Shown here: positions 37,777-45,993 of the stretch, one piece after another
Layout: each line of letters begins with the position of its first letter
How positions within the stretch are numbered: the first letter of the stretch is position 1
Source: Roseomonas sp.
Lineage (GTDB): Bacteria > Pseudomonadota > Alphaproteobacteria > Acetobacterales > Acetobacteraceae
Direction of reading: 5' to 3'
Assembly (NCBI GenBank): GCA_020249925.1
Contig: JADCER010000021.1
Span: 1-49,369, forward strand
DNA length: 49,369 nucleotides
Notes under the pieces: generated by a model
What the model was told of the DNA's origin: nothing
The model's database searches: none
The model's input: only the letters and a program-made list of their open reading frames with translations
Translations under genes and position numbers: made by a program

Positions 37777-38568
37777 ATGACAGCTAAAGCTGACAGCAGC
37801 CCGAGCGGTGCCGCCCCTGGCGCGCGTTCGCTGCACCGCTTTGCCAATCCCGGACGCTTCCTCCGCGCATCGGCCAGGGTGCAGGTTTGGCTTTGGGTCG
37901 CGGCGGCCTTGGTGCTGGGCGCTGGGCTGGTTTGGGGCCTTTTCCTCTCCCCGCCCGATTGGCAGCAGGGTGAGACGGTGCGCATCATGTATGTGCATGT
38001 GCCGATGGCCTGGCTTGCCATGGGTGGCTACACGGCGCTGGCTGCGGCTTCCGTCATGTCGCTGATCTGGCGCCACCCCTTGGCTGATCTTTTCGCGCGG
38101 GAGTTATCGCCAGTGGGCGCCTTGGTAACGGCGCTTTGTTTGGCGACAGGCAGCCTTTGGGGGCGGCCCATGTGGGGCACCTGGTGGGTCTGGGATGCGC
38201 GGCTGACTTCCGTTTTGGTGCTGTTCTTCCTGTGGTTGGGCCATGCGGCGCTGACGCGCGCCTTTGAAGATCAGGAACGCGGCGCGCGGGTTGGGGCGAT
38301 CCTTGCGCTGGTCGGCATTGTGAATATCCCGATCGTGAAATTCAGCGTGGATTGGTGGAATACGCTGCATCAGCCGGCTTCCGTCACGCGCTTTGATGCG
38401 CCGGGGATGCATGTGGATATCCTCTATCCGCTGCTGACCTGCGCGCTTGGCTTTTCGCTGCTGTTTGGCGCGGTGGTGCTGGCGCGCACGCGCGCTGCGG
38501 TGATGGAACGGCGCATCCGCGCCCTGCAATTGGCCCGCGCCCGGCGTGAGGAGGCTTTGGGCGCATGA
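37777..38568 (+). CDS. ccmC: Heme exporter permease CcmC
   Basis: Inner-membrane protein of 263 residues in System I cytochrome c maturation; it presents heme to CcmE. Six helices are evident. The tryptophan-rich heme motif appears as GTWWVWDARLTS, and heme-ligand histidines sit in YVHVPMAW and WNTLHQPAS. I start at ATG 37777, although an upstream GTG at 37765 is also open. First gene of the ccmCDEFGHI operon, overlapping ccmD by four bases. No ccmA or ccmB is in the window. Confidence 0.96.
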   Translation: MTAKADSSPSGAAPGARSLHRFANPGRFLRASARVQVWLWVAAALVLGAGLVWGLFLSPPDWQQGETVRIMYVHVPMAWLAMGGYTALAAASVMSLIWRHPLADLFARELSPVGALVTALCLATGSLWGRPMWGTWWVWDARLTSVLVLFFLWLGHAALTRAFEDQERGARVGAILALVGIVNIPIVKFSVDWWNTLHQPASVTRFDAPGMHVDILYPLLTCALGFSLLFGAVVLARTRAAVMERRIRALQLARARREEALGA

Positions 38569-38705
38569 GCCACGCATTCTTCATCACCGCTTCCTATGCG
38601 CTGGTCCTGCTTGGCTTCGGTGCATTGGTTTTGGATGCGGCGCGCCGGCACGCTGCCGCCAAGCGCCTGCTGGCGGAATTGGATCCGCGTGGGGATCGGC
38701 CATGA
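38565..38705 (+). CDS. ccmD: Heme exporter protein CcmD
   Basis: 46-residue single-helix protein that stabilises CcmC and CcmE in the heme-loading complex. It begins MSHAFFITASYALVLLGF, with the conserved Tyr just ahead of the helix, followed by a basic cytoplasmic tail (DAARRHAAAKRLLAEL). The size is normal for CcmD. Its start overlaps the ccmC stop (ATGA), and its stop overlaps the ccmE start. Confidence 0.92.
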   Translation: MSHAFFITASYALVLLGFGALVLDAARRHAAAKRLLAELDPRGDRP

Positions 38706-39202
38706 CACGCAAAAAGCGCCGGCTTTATGTTCTGCTGCTCTGCGGGCTTGGGCTTGGCAGTGCGACCGCGCTGACGCTGACAGCGTTTCAGGACAATCTG
38801 GTGTTCTTCCGTTCGCCGTCAGACATTGTTCGCGAAGCGCCGCCGGCCAATCGCGCCTTTCGTTTGGGTGGGCTAGTGGAAGCGGGCAGCCTGGAACGCG
38901 GCACGAGCGCGGATGGCAAACCAACCGCCAATTTTCGTGTGACCGATGGGGCGCATACCATTCGGGTTTCCTATGCCGGCGTGCTGCCGGATTTGTTCCG
39001 TGAAGGCCAGGGCGTGGTGACGCTTGGCATGATGCAGCCCGATGGGGTTTTCCGCGCGCGCGAAGTGCTCGCGCGGCATGACGAAACATATATGCCGCCG
39101 GAAGTGGCTGATGCGCTGAAGCGCGCCGGCCATTGGAACCCGGCGGAAGGTGCGCCACCGCCACCGGCGGAATGGAACACCGCACCAAGGAGAGGCGGAT
39201 GA
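38702..39202 (+). CDS. ccmE: Periplasmic heme chaperone CcmE
   Basis: 166-residue membrane-anchored chaperone that binds heme covalently and hands it to CcmF. N-terminal anchor (about 7-28), then the OB-fold with FRLGGLVEAGS and FRVTDG. The heme-binding His126 and Tyr130 are in LARHDETYMPPE. The C-terminal tail is Pro-rich. Start ATG 38702 overlaps ccmD, and the stop overlaps ccmF. Confidence 0.97.
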   Translation: MTRKKRRLYVLLLCGLGLGSATALTLTAFQDNLVFFRSPSDIVREAPPANRAFRLGGLVEAGSLERGTSADGKPTANFRVTDGAHTIRVSYAGVLPDLFREGQGVVTLGMMQPDGVFRAREVLARHDETYMPPEVADALKRAGHWNPAEGAPPPPAEWNTAPRRGG

Positions 39203-41157
39203 TCGGGGAACTTGGCCATTTCGCATTGGCGCTTGGCTGCATTCTGGCCTTGGCGCAATCGGTCCTGCCATTGGTTGGCGCGCATCGGGCGGATGCGCGG
39301 CTGATGGCGCTGGCGGCACCCTTGGCGGTGGCGCAGCTGATTGCAATTGCCGCTGCTTTCGCCGCGCTGCTTTGGGCCTTTGCGGTGAATGACACCACGG
39401 TTTCGAATGTGGTGCTGAACAGCCATTCGGCGAAGCCGCTGCTTTATAAATTCTCAGGCGCCTGGGGCAATCATGAAGGGTCCATGGTGCTTTGGGTGCT
39501 GACGCTCGCCCTTTGCGGTGGTGCGGTTGCTGCTTTCGGGCGCGATTTGCCGAGTGCCTTGCAGGCGCGTGTGCTTGGTGTGCTGGGGCTGATCGCCGCT
39601 GGATTTCTTGGCTTCATCATTTTCACCTCCAACCCGTTTGAGCGTGTTTGGCCGCCGCCCATGGATGGGCAGGGGCTCAATCCATTATTGCAAGACCTTG
39701 GCCTCGCTTTGCATCCGCCGATGCTTTACCTCGGCTATGTTGGCTATGCGGTGACTTTTGCCTTTGCGGTGGCAGCGTTGCTGGAAGGCCGCGTGGATGC
39801 GGCTTGGGGGCGTTGGGTGCGGCCCTGGTCGTTGGCGGCCTGGTCGTTCCTGACACTTGGCATCGCGCTTGGGTCCTGGTGGGCTTATTATGAGCTTGGC
39901 TGGGGTGGCTATTGGTTCTGGGATCCGGTGGAAAACGCGTCCCTGCTGCCCTGGCTGATTGGTGCGGCGCTGCTGCATTGCGCGATTGTCGTTGAAAAAC
40001 GCGAAAGCCTGAAAATCTGGACGGTGCTGCTGGCGATTTTGGCCTTTGCCATGTCCTTGCTTGGCACCTTCCTGGTGCGCTCAGGCGTGTTGAATTCGGT
40101 GCATGCTTTCGCCAATGACCCGGCGCGCGGCGTGTTTATCCTGGGGCTGCTGATGGCCTATGTGGCGGGGGCCCTGGCTTTGTTCGCCTGGCGCGCGCCG
40201 CGGCTGGGTGGCACCGGCATTTTTGCGCCGATTTCGCGCGAAGGCGCGCTGGTGCTGAATAATCTGCTGCTCTGTTCCATCACCGCCGTGGTTCTGGTGG
40301 GCACGCTTTGGCCGATGTTCGCCGATATCCTGTTCGGTGCAAAAATCTCGGTCGGCGCGCCCTTCTTCAATGCGGCGACAGCGCCGCTGGCGATCCCGCT
40401 GGTGGCAGCCATGGCAGTGGGGCCGCTGCTCGCTTGGAAGCGCGCTGATCTTGCGGGCGCCTTGCAGCGGCTTTGGTGGGTTGGGTTGCTGGCGGTGGCG
40501 GCGGCTTTTCTGACGCTATTGATCGCGGGCTATCATGTTTGGCCGGCGCTTGGCTTTGCCGCGGCCGCCTGGCTGATTGCCGGGGCGGCGGCGGATATTC
40601 TGGACCGCGTCGCGGCCTTCCGCAGGCCATCCCAGGCCTGGAATCGGGCTCGCGGGCTGCCGCGCGCTGCCTGGGGCGGCGCGACTGCGCATGCCGGCAT
40701 GGGCGTGATGTTTGCGGGCCTTGCGGGCATGGGCCTTGCCACCGATGCGCTGGTGGAACTCAAGCCCGGCCAATCAACGCGGCTGGCAGGCTATGAATGG
40801 CGGCTTGAGAGCATTCGCGATGTGCAGGGGCCGAATTGGACATCTCGCCGCGCCACCATCACCGTGCTGGCGGATGGGCAGGTGGTGACAGTGCTGACGC
40901 CGGAAAAACGCTTCTTCCCGGTGGCGCGCATGCACACCACCGAAGCGGCGATCCATACCAATACGCTGCGCGATCTTTACGCTGTGCTGGGTGATGAGCG
41001 TGATGGCGGCGGCGTGGTGCGGCTGCATCACAACCCGCTTGCGCCCTGGATCTGGTTTGGTGCGGGCATCATGGCGCTTGGTGGCGGGCTATCGCTTTCT
41101 GACCGCCGCATCCGGGTTTCCGCGCCATCCCGCAAGGCCGCACCCGCCCCGGCATGA
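39199..41157 (+). CDS. ccmF: Cytochrome c heme lyase subunit CcmF
   Basis: 652-residue polytopic membrane protein that ligates heme to apocytochrome c together with CcmH and CcmI. The WWD heme motif reads WGGYWFWDPVENASLLPW, and a conserved FSGAWGNHEGSMVLW block lies near the N terminus. About 15 helices, with a large periplasmic loop before the last helix. Start ATG 39199 overlaps the ccmE stop; longer readings begin inside ccmE and are rejected. Confidence 0.97.
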   Translation: MIGELGHFALALGCILALAQSVLPLVGAHRADARLMALAAPLAVAQLIAIAAAFAALLWAFAVNDTTVSNVVLNSHSAKPLLYKFSGAWGNHEGSMVLWVLTLALCGGAVAAFGRDLPSALQARVLGVLGLIAAGFLGFIIFTSNPFERVWPPPMDGQGLNPLLQDLGLALHPPMLYLGYVGYAVTFAFAVAALLEGRVDAAWGRWVRPWSLAAWSFLTLGIALGSWWAYYELGWGGYWFWDPVENASLLPWLIGAALLHCAIVVEKRESLKIWTVLLAILAFAMSLLGTFLVRSGVLNSVHAFANDPARGVFILGLLMAYVAGALALFAWRAPRLGGTGIFAPISREGALVLNNLLLCSITAVVLVGTLWPMFADILFGAKISVGAPFFNAATAPLAIPLVAAMAVGPLLAWKRADLAGALQRLWWVGLLAVAAAFLTLLIAGYHVWPALGFAAAAWLIAGAAADILDRVAAFRRPSQAWNRARGLPRAAWGGATAHAGMGVMFAGLAGMGLATDALVELKPGQSTRLAGYEWRLESIRDVQGPNWTSRRATITVLADGQVVTVLTPEKRFFPVARMHTTEAAIHTNTLRDLYAVLGDERDGGGVVRLHHNPLAPWIWFGAGIMALGGGLSLSDRRIRVSAPSRKAAPAPA

Positions 41158-41735
41158 GTGACACGGCTTCCCCCAAGCGTCCGCGGCGCTGGATGCTCTA
41201 TGCGCCGCTGGGTATCGCTGCGGCGGCAGGCGTTGGCTTTTACGCCATGCTGCAGGGCTTGCAGGATGGCAGCTATGATCCGCGTGGTGTGCCCTCCGCA
41301 CTGCTTGGCAAGCCAGCGCCTGATTTCAGCCTGCCGCCGCTTGAAGGCTTTGACCTGCCGACGCTGACCGCGGCGGATTTGCGCGGGCCTTTGCCCGGGC
41401 CGGTGCTGGTGAATTTCTGGGCGTCCTGGTGCGCGCCCTGCATCATTGAACACCCGCAACTGATGCGCTTGGCGCGCGAAGGTGTGGCTGTTTACGGCAT
41501 CAATTACAAGGATCGCGTGGCGGAAGCGGGCGCCTTCCTCAGGCGGCACGGAAACCCCTATCGCCGGCTAGGGCGCGATGAACCTGGGCGCACCGCGATT
41601 GATTGGGGCGTTTATGGCGTGCCGGAGACCTATTTGCTGGACCGCCAGGGCATGATCCGCTGGCGCTGGGCCGGGCCCATCACCACCGATACTTTGGAGA
41701 ATGAATTGCGCCCGTTATTGCGGAGATTTGCGTGA
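41154..41735 (+). CDS. ccmG: Thiol-disulfide oxidoreductase CcmG/DsbE
   Basis: 193-residue membrane-anchored thioredoxin that reduces the CXXCH cysteines of apocytochrome c. Anchor at about 14-34, then GKPAPDFSLPPLEG and the active site WASWCAPC (Cys93, Cys96). GVYGVPETYLLD holds the cis-Pro and acidic residues typical of DsbE. Four-base overlaps on both sides within the operon. Confidence 0.96.
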   Translation: MSDTASPKRPRRWMLYAPLGIAAAAGVGFYAMLQGLQDGSYDPRGVPSALLGKPAPDFSLPPLEGFDLPTLTAADLRGPLPGPVLVNFWASWCAPCIIEHPQLMRLAREGVAVYGINYKDRVAEAGAFLRRHGNPYRRLGRDEPGRTAIDWGVYGVPETYLLDRQGMIRWRWAGPITTDTLENELRPLLRRFA

Positions 41736-42184
41736 CGCGCTGGATATTCTTCTGCCTGCTGCTGGCGCTGCCCGCCTGGGGCGCGGTAGGTGACCCGAAT
41801 GAAAGGCTGGCCGATCCCGCCAAGGAAGCCCTGGCGCGGGAGATCGGGCGCGAATTACGCTGCCTGGTTTGCCAGAACCAATCCATTGAAGACAGTGATG
41901 CGCAATTGGCGCGCGATCTGCGCCGGCTGGTGCGTGAACGTGTCGCGGCCGGAGAGGATCAGGCGGCGGTGATCAACTTTGTGCATCAGCGCTACGGCGA
42001 TTTCGTGCTGCTGCGCCCGCCCGTGACGGCAGCGACGATTCTGCTTTGGGCCACGCCCTTCCTGGCGCTGGCGGGCGGCATTGCCGTGATTATCCTGCGT
42101 CGCCGCCGCGCGGTTGCGGAAGCGACAGCGCTTTCACCTGAAGAAGCAAGGCGCCTGGCTGAGCTTGATCGCGGCACGGCATGA
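41732..42184 (+). CDS. ccmH: Cytochrome c maturation protein CcmH
   Basis: 150-residue thiol protein (CcmL-type short form) that presents reduced apocytochrome to the heme lyase. Signal-like N terminus, then the redox motif ELRCLVCQNQSI (Cys44, Cys47), and a C-terminal membrane helix (about 100-125). The start is a GTG overlapping the ccmG stop. The TPR half that is fused in enterobacterial CcmH is here a separate gene, ccmI. Confidence 0.96.
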   Translation: MTRWIFFCLLLALPAWGAVGDPNERLADPAKEALAREIGRELRCLVCQNQSIEDSDAQLARDLRRLVRERVAAGEDQAAVINFVHQRYGDFVLLRPPVTAATILLWATPFLALAGGIAVIILRRRRAVAEATALSPEEARRLAELDRGTA

Positions 42185-42972
42185 TCTGGATTGCAATATT
42201 GCTGCTGGCGCTGGCCGCCATGGTGCCGATTATCGCCACGCTATTCCGCCCGGTGGTGACGCGCGGGCGACGGGAAGCGGATTTGGCGCTGTATCGGGCG
42301 CAATTGGCGGAGCTTGAACGCGAAGCCGCGGCTGGCAGGCTGGAAGGCGAATCGCTCCGCGCCGCGCAGGTGGAAGTGCAGCGCCGATTGCTTCAGGCGC
42401 CGGAAGAAACAGCACCGAATACACGTGGGCGGGCACTCGCTTTTCTGCCTTTGGTGTTTCTGTTGCCCGCTGCGGGGATTGCGCTTTACCTGGTGCAGGG
42501 CGCGCCGGACATGCCTTCGGCCCCGCATCGCGAAAGGGCCGAGATTGCCGCGCGCGATGATGCGCTGCTGAACCAGCTCCGCGAAAGACTGGCCGGGCTT
42601 GACCCGATGAGCGAGACGGCGCGGCAGGGTTTTGTCATGCTGGGCGATGCGGAGCGCACCCGCGGCAATGGCGCCGCCGCCGCTGAGGCCTGGCGCCGCG
42701 CCCTGGCGGCACGGTTTGATGTGGAATTGGCGGGCGATCTGGTGGAGATGGAAATCGCGCGCGGTGAATTTGTCGCGGCCGGCCCCATCCTGCTGCGCGC
42801 CTTGGCGGAAGCGCCGCGCGAACCGAAGCTGCGTTTCTTGCTGGGTGTGATTGAGGCTGAGGCCGGGCACCCGGAACGCGCGCGCGCGACCTGGCGCGCG
42901 CTGCTGGCCGATAGCCCGCCGGATGCGCCCTGGCGCGCGCTGGTGGAGCGGCGCTTGGGGGCTTTGCCGTAG
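42181..42972 (+). CDS. ccmI: Cytochrome c maturation protein CcmI
   Basis: 263-residue apocytochrome chaperone. Two N-terminal membrane helices (about 1-20 and 85-105) enclose a cytoplasmic coiled-coil loop containing RREADLALYRAQLAELERE. The periplasmic C-terminal part carries tetratricopeptide-like helices (GFVMLGDAERTRGNGAAAAEAWRRAL). Last gene of the operon; its start overlaps the ccmH stop. A strong hairpin lies 20 bases beyond its stop. Confidence 0.92.
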   Translation: MIWIAILLLALAAMVPIIATLFRPVVTRGRREADLALYRAQLAELEREAAAGRLEGESLRAAQVEVQRRLLQAPEETAPNTRGRALAFLPLVFLLPAAGIALYLVQGAPDMPSAPHRERAEIAARDDALLNQLRERLAGLDPMSETARQGFVMLGDAERTRGNGAAAAEAWRRALAARFDVELAGDLVEMEIARGEFVAAGPILLRALAEAPREPKLRFLLGVIEAEAGHPERARATWRALLADSPPDAPWRALVERRLGALP

Positions 42973-42992
42973 CTTTTGCGCCTAAAGCAGAT

Positions 42993-43019
42993 CACGTTCA
43001 GATGGAAAATCTGAACGTG
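42993..43019. repeat. Perfect 11-base-pair palindrome after ccmI
   Basis: CACGTTCAGAT (42993-43003) and ATCTGAACGTG (43009-43019) are perfect inverted repeats around GGAAA. No T-run follows, so it is not a classical intrinsic terminator. Palindromes of this style recur in intergenic DNA of alphaproteobacteria; it may be a dispersed extragenic repeat that also ends or protects the ccm transcript. Confidence 0.6.
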
Positions 43020-43048
43020 TGAAGATGCTCGAAAAACAACGACGTAGA

Positions 43049-43082
43049 GCGTGTTGCGTGAACCCACGTGAACGCAACATGC
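43049..43082. repeat. Second imperfect palindrome after ccmI
   Basis: GCGTGTTGCGT (43049-43059) pairs with ACGCAACATGC (43072-43082) at ten of eleven positions. It lies 30 bases beyond the first palindrome, so the two form a tandem hairpin array downstream of the ccm operon. No T-run follows. Confidence 0.5.
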
Positions 43083-43098
43083 TTCAGTGGTGCGATTC

Positions 43099-43205
43099 AT
43101 GCTGACCTATCCCCTGCCCAAAAAGCCCCCGCTCACCACTAGCCGTATATTTGGTGGGCCGATTCACGCCGCTGTCGGGAACCGACAGCAGCGATCGGAC
43201 CACTA
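43099..43205 (+). pseudogene. Possible 5' fragment of the GT90-like gene, cut off by the IS
   Basis: An ATG at 43099 opens 35 codons (starting MLTYPLPKKPPLTTSRIFGG) that run to the IS5-family element. If the element and one copy of its TA target are removed, this frame is in phase with the GT90-like gene on the other side. The joined codon at the junction is TAG, however, so the reconstructed gene would carry a stop there. The fragment has no recognisable domain; this assignment is tentative. Confidence 0.25.
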
Positions 43206-43223
43206 GGTTGTGTGGACACTTAT

Positions 43224-43610
43224 CTATCTTAACCACAGTATGGTAGCTGCGATTGTCACGACGGCGAGGTAGTTTCTTGCTGTTTTTTCGTAACGCGTTA
43301 CGACGCGCCGGAATTGCTTTAGCCTGCTGAAGCAGCACTCGATCAAATGACGCTGCGCGTAGAGATGCCTGTCAAAAGGATGTTTTTTCGCGCGGGATGG
43401 GTTGTTCGGAATAACGGCAATGGCGTCTTTTTCCGCAATAGCTTCGCGCAGTGGATCAGCATCGTAGGCGGCATCGGCGATAAAAACATCGGTGGGAAGT
43501 CCCTCAATGAGCCCATGGGCCTGAGGGCAATCCCCACGTTGGCCCCCAGTGAGGACAAATCGCACCGGGCCGCCCAAACCGCGTACAGCCATGTGGATTT
43601 TCGTGCTCAA
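43224..43610 (-). CDS. IS5-family transposase, OrfB
   Basis: C-terminal half of the transposase, 128 residues from its first ATG; the frame is open further upstream to the slippery run at 43646-43657. It holds the second catalytic Asp (DVFIADAAYDAD) and the catalytic Glu (HLIECCFSRLKQFRR), completing the DDE triad begun in OrfA. The ATG is probably not used on its own; the product is the OrfAB fusion made by -1 frameshifting. Confidence 0.9.
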   Translation of the reverse strand: MSTKIHMAVRGLGGPVRFVLTGGQRGDCPQAHGLIEGLPTDVFIADAAYDADPLREAIAEKDAIAVIPNNPSRAKKHPFDRHLYAQRHLIECCFSRLKQFRRVVTRYEKTARNYLAVVTIAATILWLR

Positions 43611-43987
43611 CCCGCCGCGCGAACGGCCCAGGGCCTGATCTTCAGCCCCCCCTTTTTCGCGCCCGAAGCGTGTTGATGGGCGCGAATGATGGTGCTGTCC
43701 ACGATCAGGTATTCAAAATCCGGATCGTCAGCCATGGCTTCGAAAATGCGAAGCCAAACACCCTTTTGGCTCCAGCGGCTAAAACGGCGGAATACGCTGT
43801 TCCACTCGCCAAAGGCTTCTGGTAGATCGCGCCACGGTGAACCTGTGCGCACAATCCATAGCACCCCTTCAACAAACATGCGGTTATCGCGCCCAGTCGA
43901 ACCTTTCTGATCAGGGCGGCCAATAATCAATGGCGCCATCCGTTCCCAGGCATCGTCGCTCAATACCAGCCGGTCCAAAACTCCCAT
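43607..43987 (-). CDS. IS5-family transposase, OrfA
   Basis: N-terminal half of the transposase, about 126 residues: the DUF4096-type start (LVLSDDAWERMAPLI, then GVLWIVRTGSPWRDLPEAFG) and the first catalytic Asp in YLIVDSTIIRAHQHA. Near its end the coding strand reads five A then seven G (43657-43646), a slippery run. A -1 shift there enters the OrfB frame at AEDQALGRSRGG, giving the complete protein. Without the shift OrfA ends soon after. ATG 43987 is taken as the start. Confidence 0.9.
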   Translation of the reverse strand: MGVLDRLVLSDDAWERMAPLIIGRPDQKGSTGRDNRMFVEGVLWIVRTGSPWRDLPEAFGEWNSVFRRFSRWSQKGVWLRIFEAMADDPDFEYLIVDSTIIRAHQHASGAKKGGLKIRPWAVRAAG

Positions 43988-44160
43988 AGGTGCCCCCAAA
44001 AAGCACCTTGAATCACATATCAGAAAATTGGGGAATCCCTAGAGTCCACACAACCTAGGCCTTCGTTTGGCCACCTGCCGGGAATGCCTTCGAATTCACT
44101 ATCGAGCGAGATCCTTGCGACCGCGTTGTCGCCACAAAGGAACTTTGGCATTATACAAAA

Positions 44161-45828
44161 ATGGCGAAAGCGACGAGCCTGATGCAAATGCTCTGCTTTG
44201 ACGGGGGTGATGGCTTCACCATTCGTAACGGGGAGGACCGTGAGCCTTTTCAGCTTCCAGGACTAGGTCGCCTTGTCTTGAGAACCATACCGGATGGTGC
44301 TTGGCCGATCCTACTGGAGAAGAGAGGCAGGACAACCAGGGTCTACTTTCATTTCTTTCTCTCTCGCCTTGTGATGTACTGGCAATTTGATGAGGGCTCT
44401 GCCGAACCCAGCCTACAAACGGCAACGCCTGAATTCGACGAATTTTTACATCAGGCGAAAGATATGACCTGGACTAATCCGGCGTGGGATTGGCTTCGAT
44501 TCAAGCGAAGCTCGGGGCGGGATGCCCCGACACTTCGCGTCGGGCCTGTATCACAGGATATTTTTGCAGGCCTTGAGCAGGATATCATCCTTGCCCGTTA
44601 TCGCGCGACCGATGCTGCGGAGTTCAGCATCCAGATCATGCAAATCCTCTGTCAAATGACACTGAAGTCAGGCCTAAATGCGCTGTTGCTTGCGAAGCTT
44701 ATCACGCCTGATTCTCGCACGGTGGGTATTGACGATCCTTTTTTTGCGCTAGCTCCTCAGCATTTGCGGGAGATCCGGCATATCCTCGGCGCTTGGGCTA
44801 TTTTGACTCGCGGTTTCTCACTGGCTCTTGATATCGGGGAAATGGATTGCAGCGCACCACCCGTCATTACATCGATTGTTCCCTTCGCTAAAACCAACAC
44901 GATACAAATCAGTTTTGCCATGGATAAGGGGAGGCGTCCCCAAATGCATTTACAAATAGCTCTCGCCATGTTCCGCGCTGCATTGCTGGGTGACGGGCAT
45001 GGCTATGGACGAAGCTTTGAAGCACTTAAGCATCTCTCTAAAGTCTTGCGGGAATTGAATGTCAATTTTCGTGACGGACGCCAACTGAGTTTTTCCTTCG
45101 ACGACAAGAGCGTTGATCCAGGGCTTCGCTTTAATCGGTCCCGTGACAGCAAGGAACCGCTTATCCCCGATCCATACCTTTTGGCCGAGCTTGCGAAATG
45201 GAAAAAGGCGGATCGTTCGCTCGATATCTATCGTGGACCACCATTTCTTGAACGAAAAAAGCAGTTGTTTTGGCGTGGTTCGACCAGCGGTTCAACTATG
45301 TACTCCTTAGCGGAGTTTTTTGACAACTATCGGGTGAAGGCATGCCTGCTGACCCGACGTGAACTGCCTGAGCATGCCGATTGCAAGATATCAAGACTTG
45401 TGCAGCTTCCCGAAAAATTCCGCGAAGAGGCAAGATCTTTCTTGATAAAGAGCGATATCCTCTCCGCCGTCGTCGATACGCGCGAATTTGCCCAATATCA
45501 GATGTTTCTCGACTTGCCTGGCAATGCCTCTGCCTGGGGCACCTGCATCAGATACTTTCAGGGCATACTGATATTCCGCGTCGCTCACGAGCATGAGCTG
45601 CTTTATTATGAGTGGCTCGAACCGTGGAAACATTATATCCCGGTTGCGGCAGACCTTTCGGATCTGAAATCAGGCGTGGAATGGGCGCTGCTTCACCAGG
45701 AGGAAGCAGCCCAGATCGCGGCCAACGGCAGGGCAGTCATGCTGGAATTCCTGGCGAATGCGGGCGATATTCTCTCTGGTGTCCTGCGCGATACCCTTCA
45801 AAGGGCACAACCGGCATCGCAAGCCTAA
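44161..45828 (+). CDS. GT90/CAP10-like glycosyltransferase with unknown N-terminal domain
   Basis: 555 residues from the first ATG. The C-terminal part (about 335-535) resembles glycosyltransferase family 90 (CAP10; KDEL-motif/POGLUT group): LFWRGSTSG (369-377), DLPGNASAWG (451-460), EWLEPWKHYIPV (484-495) and EEAAQIAANGR (514-524). Residues 1-330 match nothing I recognise. The frame stays open upstream of the ATG, as plausible protein, to 44059, immediately beside the IS5-family element, with no alternative start codon. The gene has therefore probably lost its real 5' end. GC is clearly lower than in the core genes. It would modify a surface glycan or lipopolysaccharide if active. Confidence 0.75.
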   Translation: MAKATSLMQMLCFDGGDGFTIRNGEDREPFQLPGLGRLVLRTIPDGAWPILLEKRGRTTRVYFHFFLSRLVMYWQFDEGSAEPSLQTATPEFDEFLHQAKDMTWTNPAWDWLRFKRSSGRDAPTLRVGPVSQDIFAGLEQDIILARYRATDAAEFSIQIMQILCQMTLKSGLNALLLAKLITPDSRTVGIDDPFFALAPQHLREIRHILGAWAILTRGFSLALDIGEMDCSAPPVITSIVPFAKTNTIQISFAMDKGRRPQMHLQIALAMFRAALLGDGHGYGRSFEALKHLSKVLRELNVNFRDGRQLSFSFDDKSVDPGLRFNRSRDSKEPLIPDPYLLAELAKWKKADRSLDIYRGPPFLERKKQLFWRGSTSGSTMYSLAEFFDNYRVKACLLTRRELPEHADCKISRLVQLPEKFREEARSFLIKSDILSAVVDTREFAQYQMFLDLPGNASAWGTCIRYFQGILIFRVAHEHELLYYEWLEPWKHYIPVAADLSDLKSGVEWALLHQEEAAQIAANGRAVMLEFLANAGDILSGVLRDTLQRAQPASQA

Positions 45829-45993
45829 AAAAGAGCATTTTGAGGGGGCCGAGCGGCAGGTTCGCGATCTTGTATAGTCTGGTCGTCAAACATCCCCTCC
45901 TTCCACCATTATACTAGTTCCCACGCCAAGCAACTCATTTTGGGATTCTTCAACGCGAGTGATACCAGCCCCCATTGATCCGTACCCACGCAC

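Larger units (their letters stand above)
43206..44055 (-). mobile_element. IS5-family insertion sequence (IS427-like), intact
   Basis: 850-base element bounded by perfect 12-base terminal inverted repeats GGTTGTGTGGAC (43206-43217) and GTCCACACAACC (44044-44055). Flanking TA at 43204-43205 and 44056-44057 is the target duplication, within a CTAG context on both sides. It contains two overlapping frames that form one DDE transposase by -1 frameshift. Length, ends, target and frameshift all fit the IS427 group of the IS5 family. It looks recently inserted. Confidence 0.93.

Noticed and set aside
36772..38076. 434-codon minus-strand frame covering Rieske, EVE and the ccmC start
   Set aside because: Only its last 117 codons (from 37125) are the Rieske protein; the rest is out-of-frame reading of EVE and antisense to ccmC.
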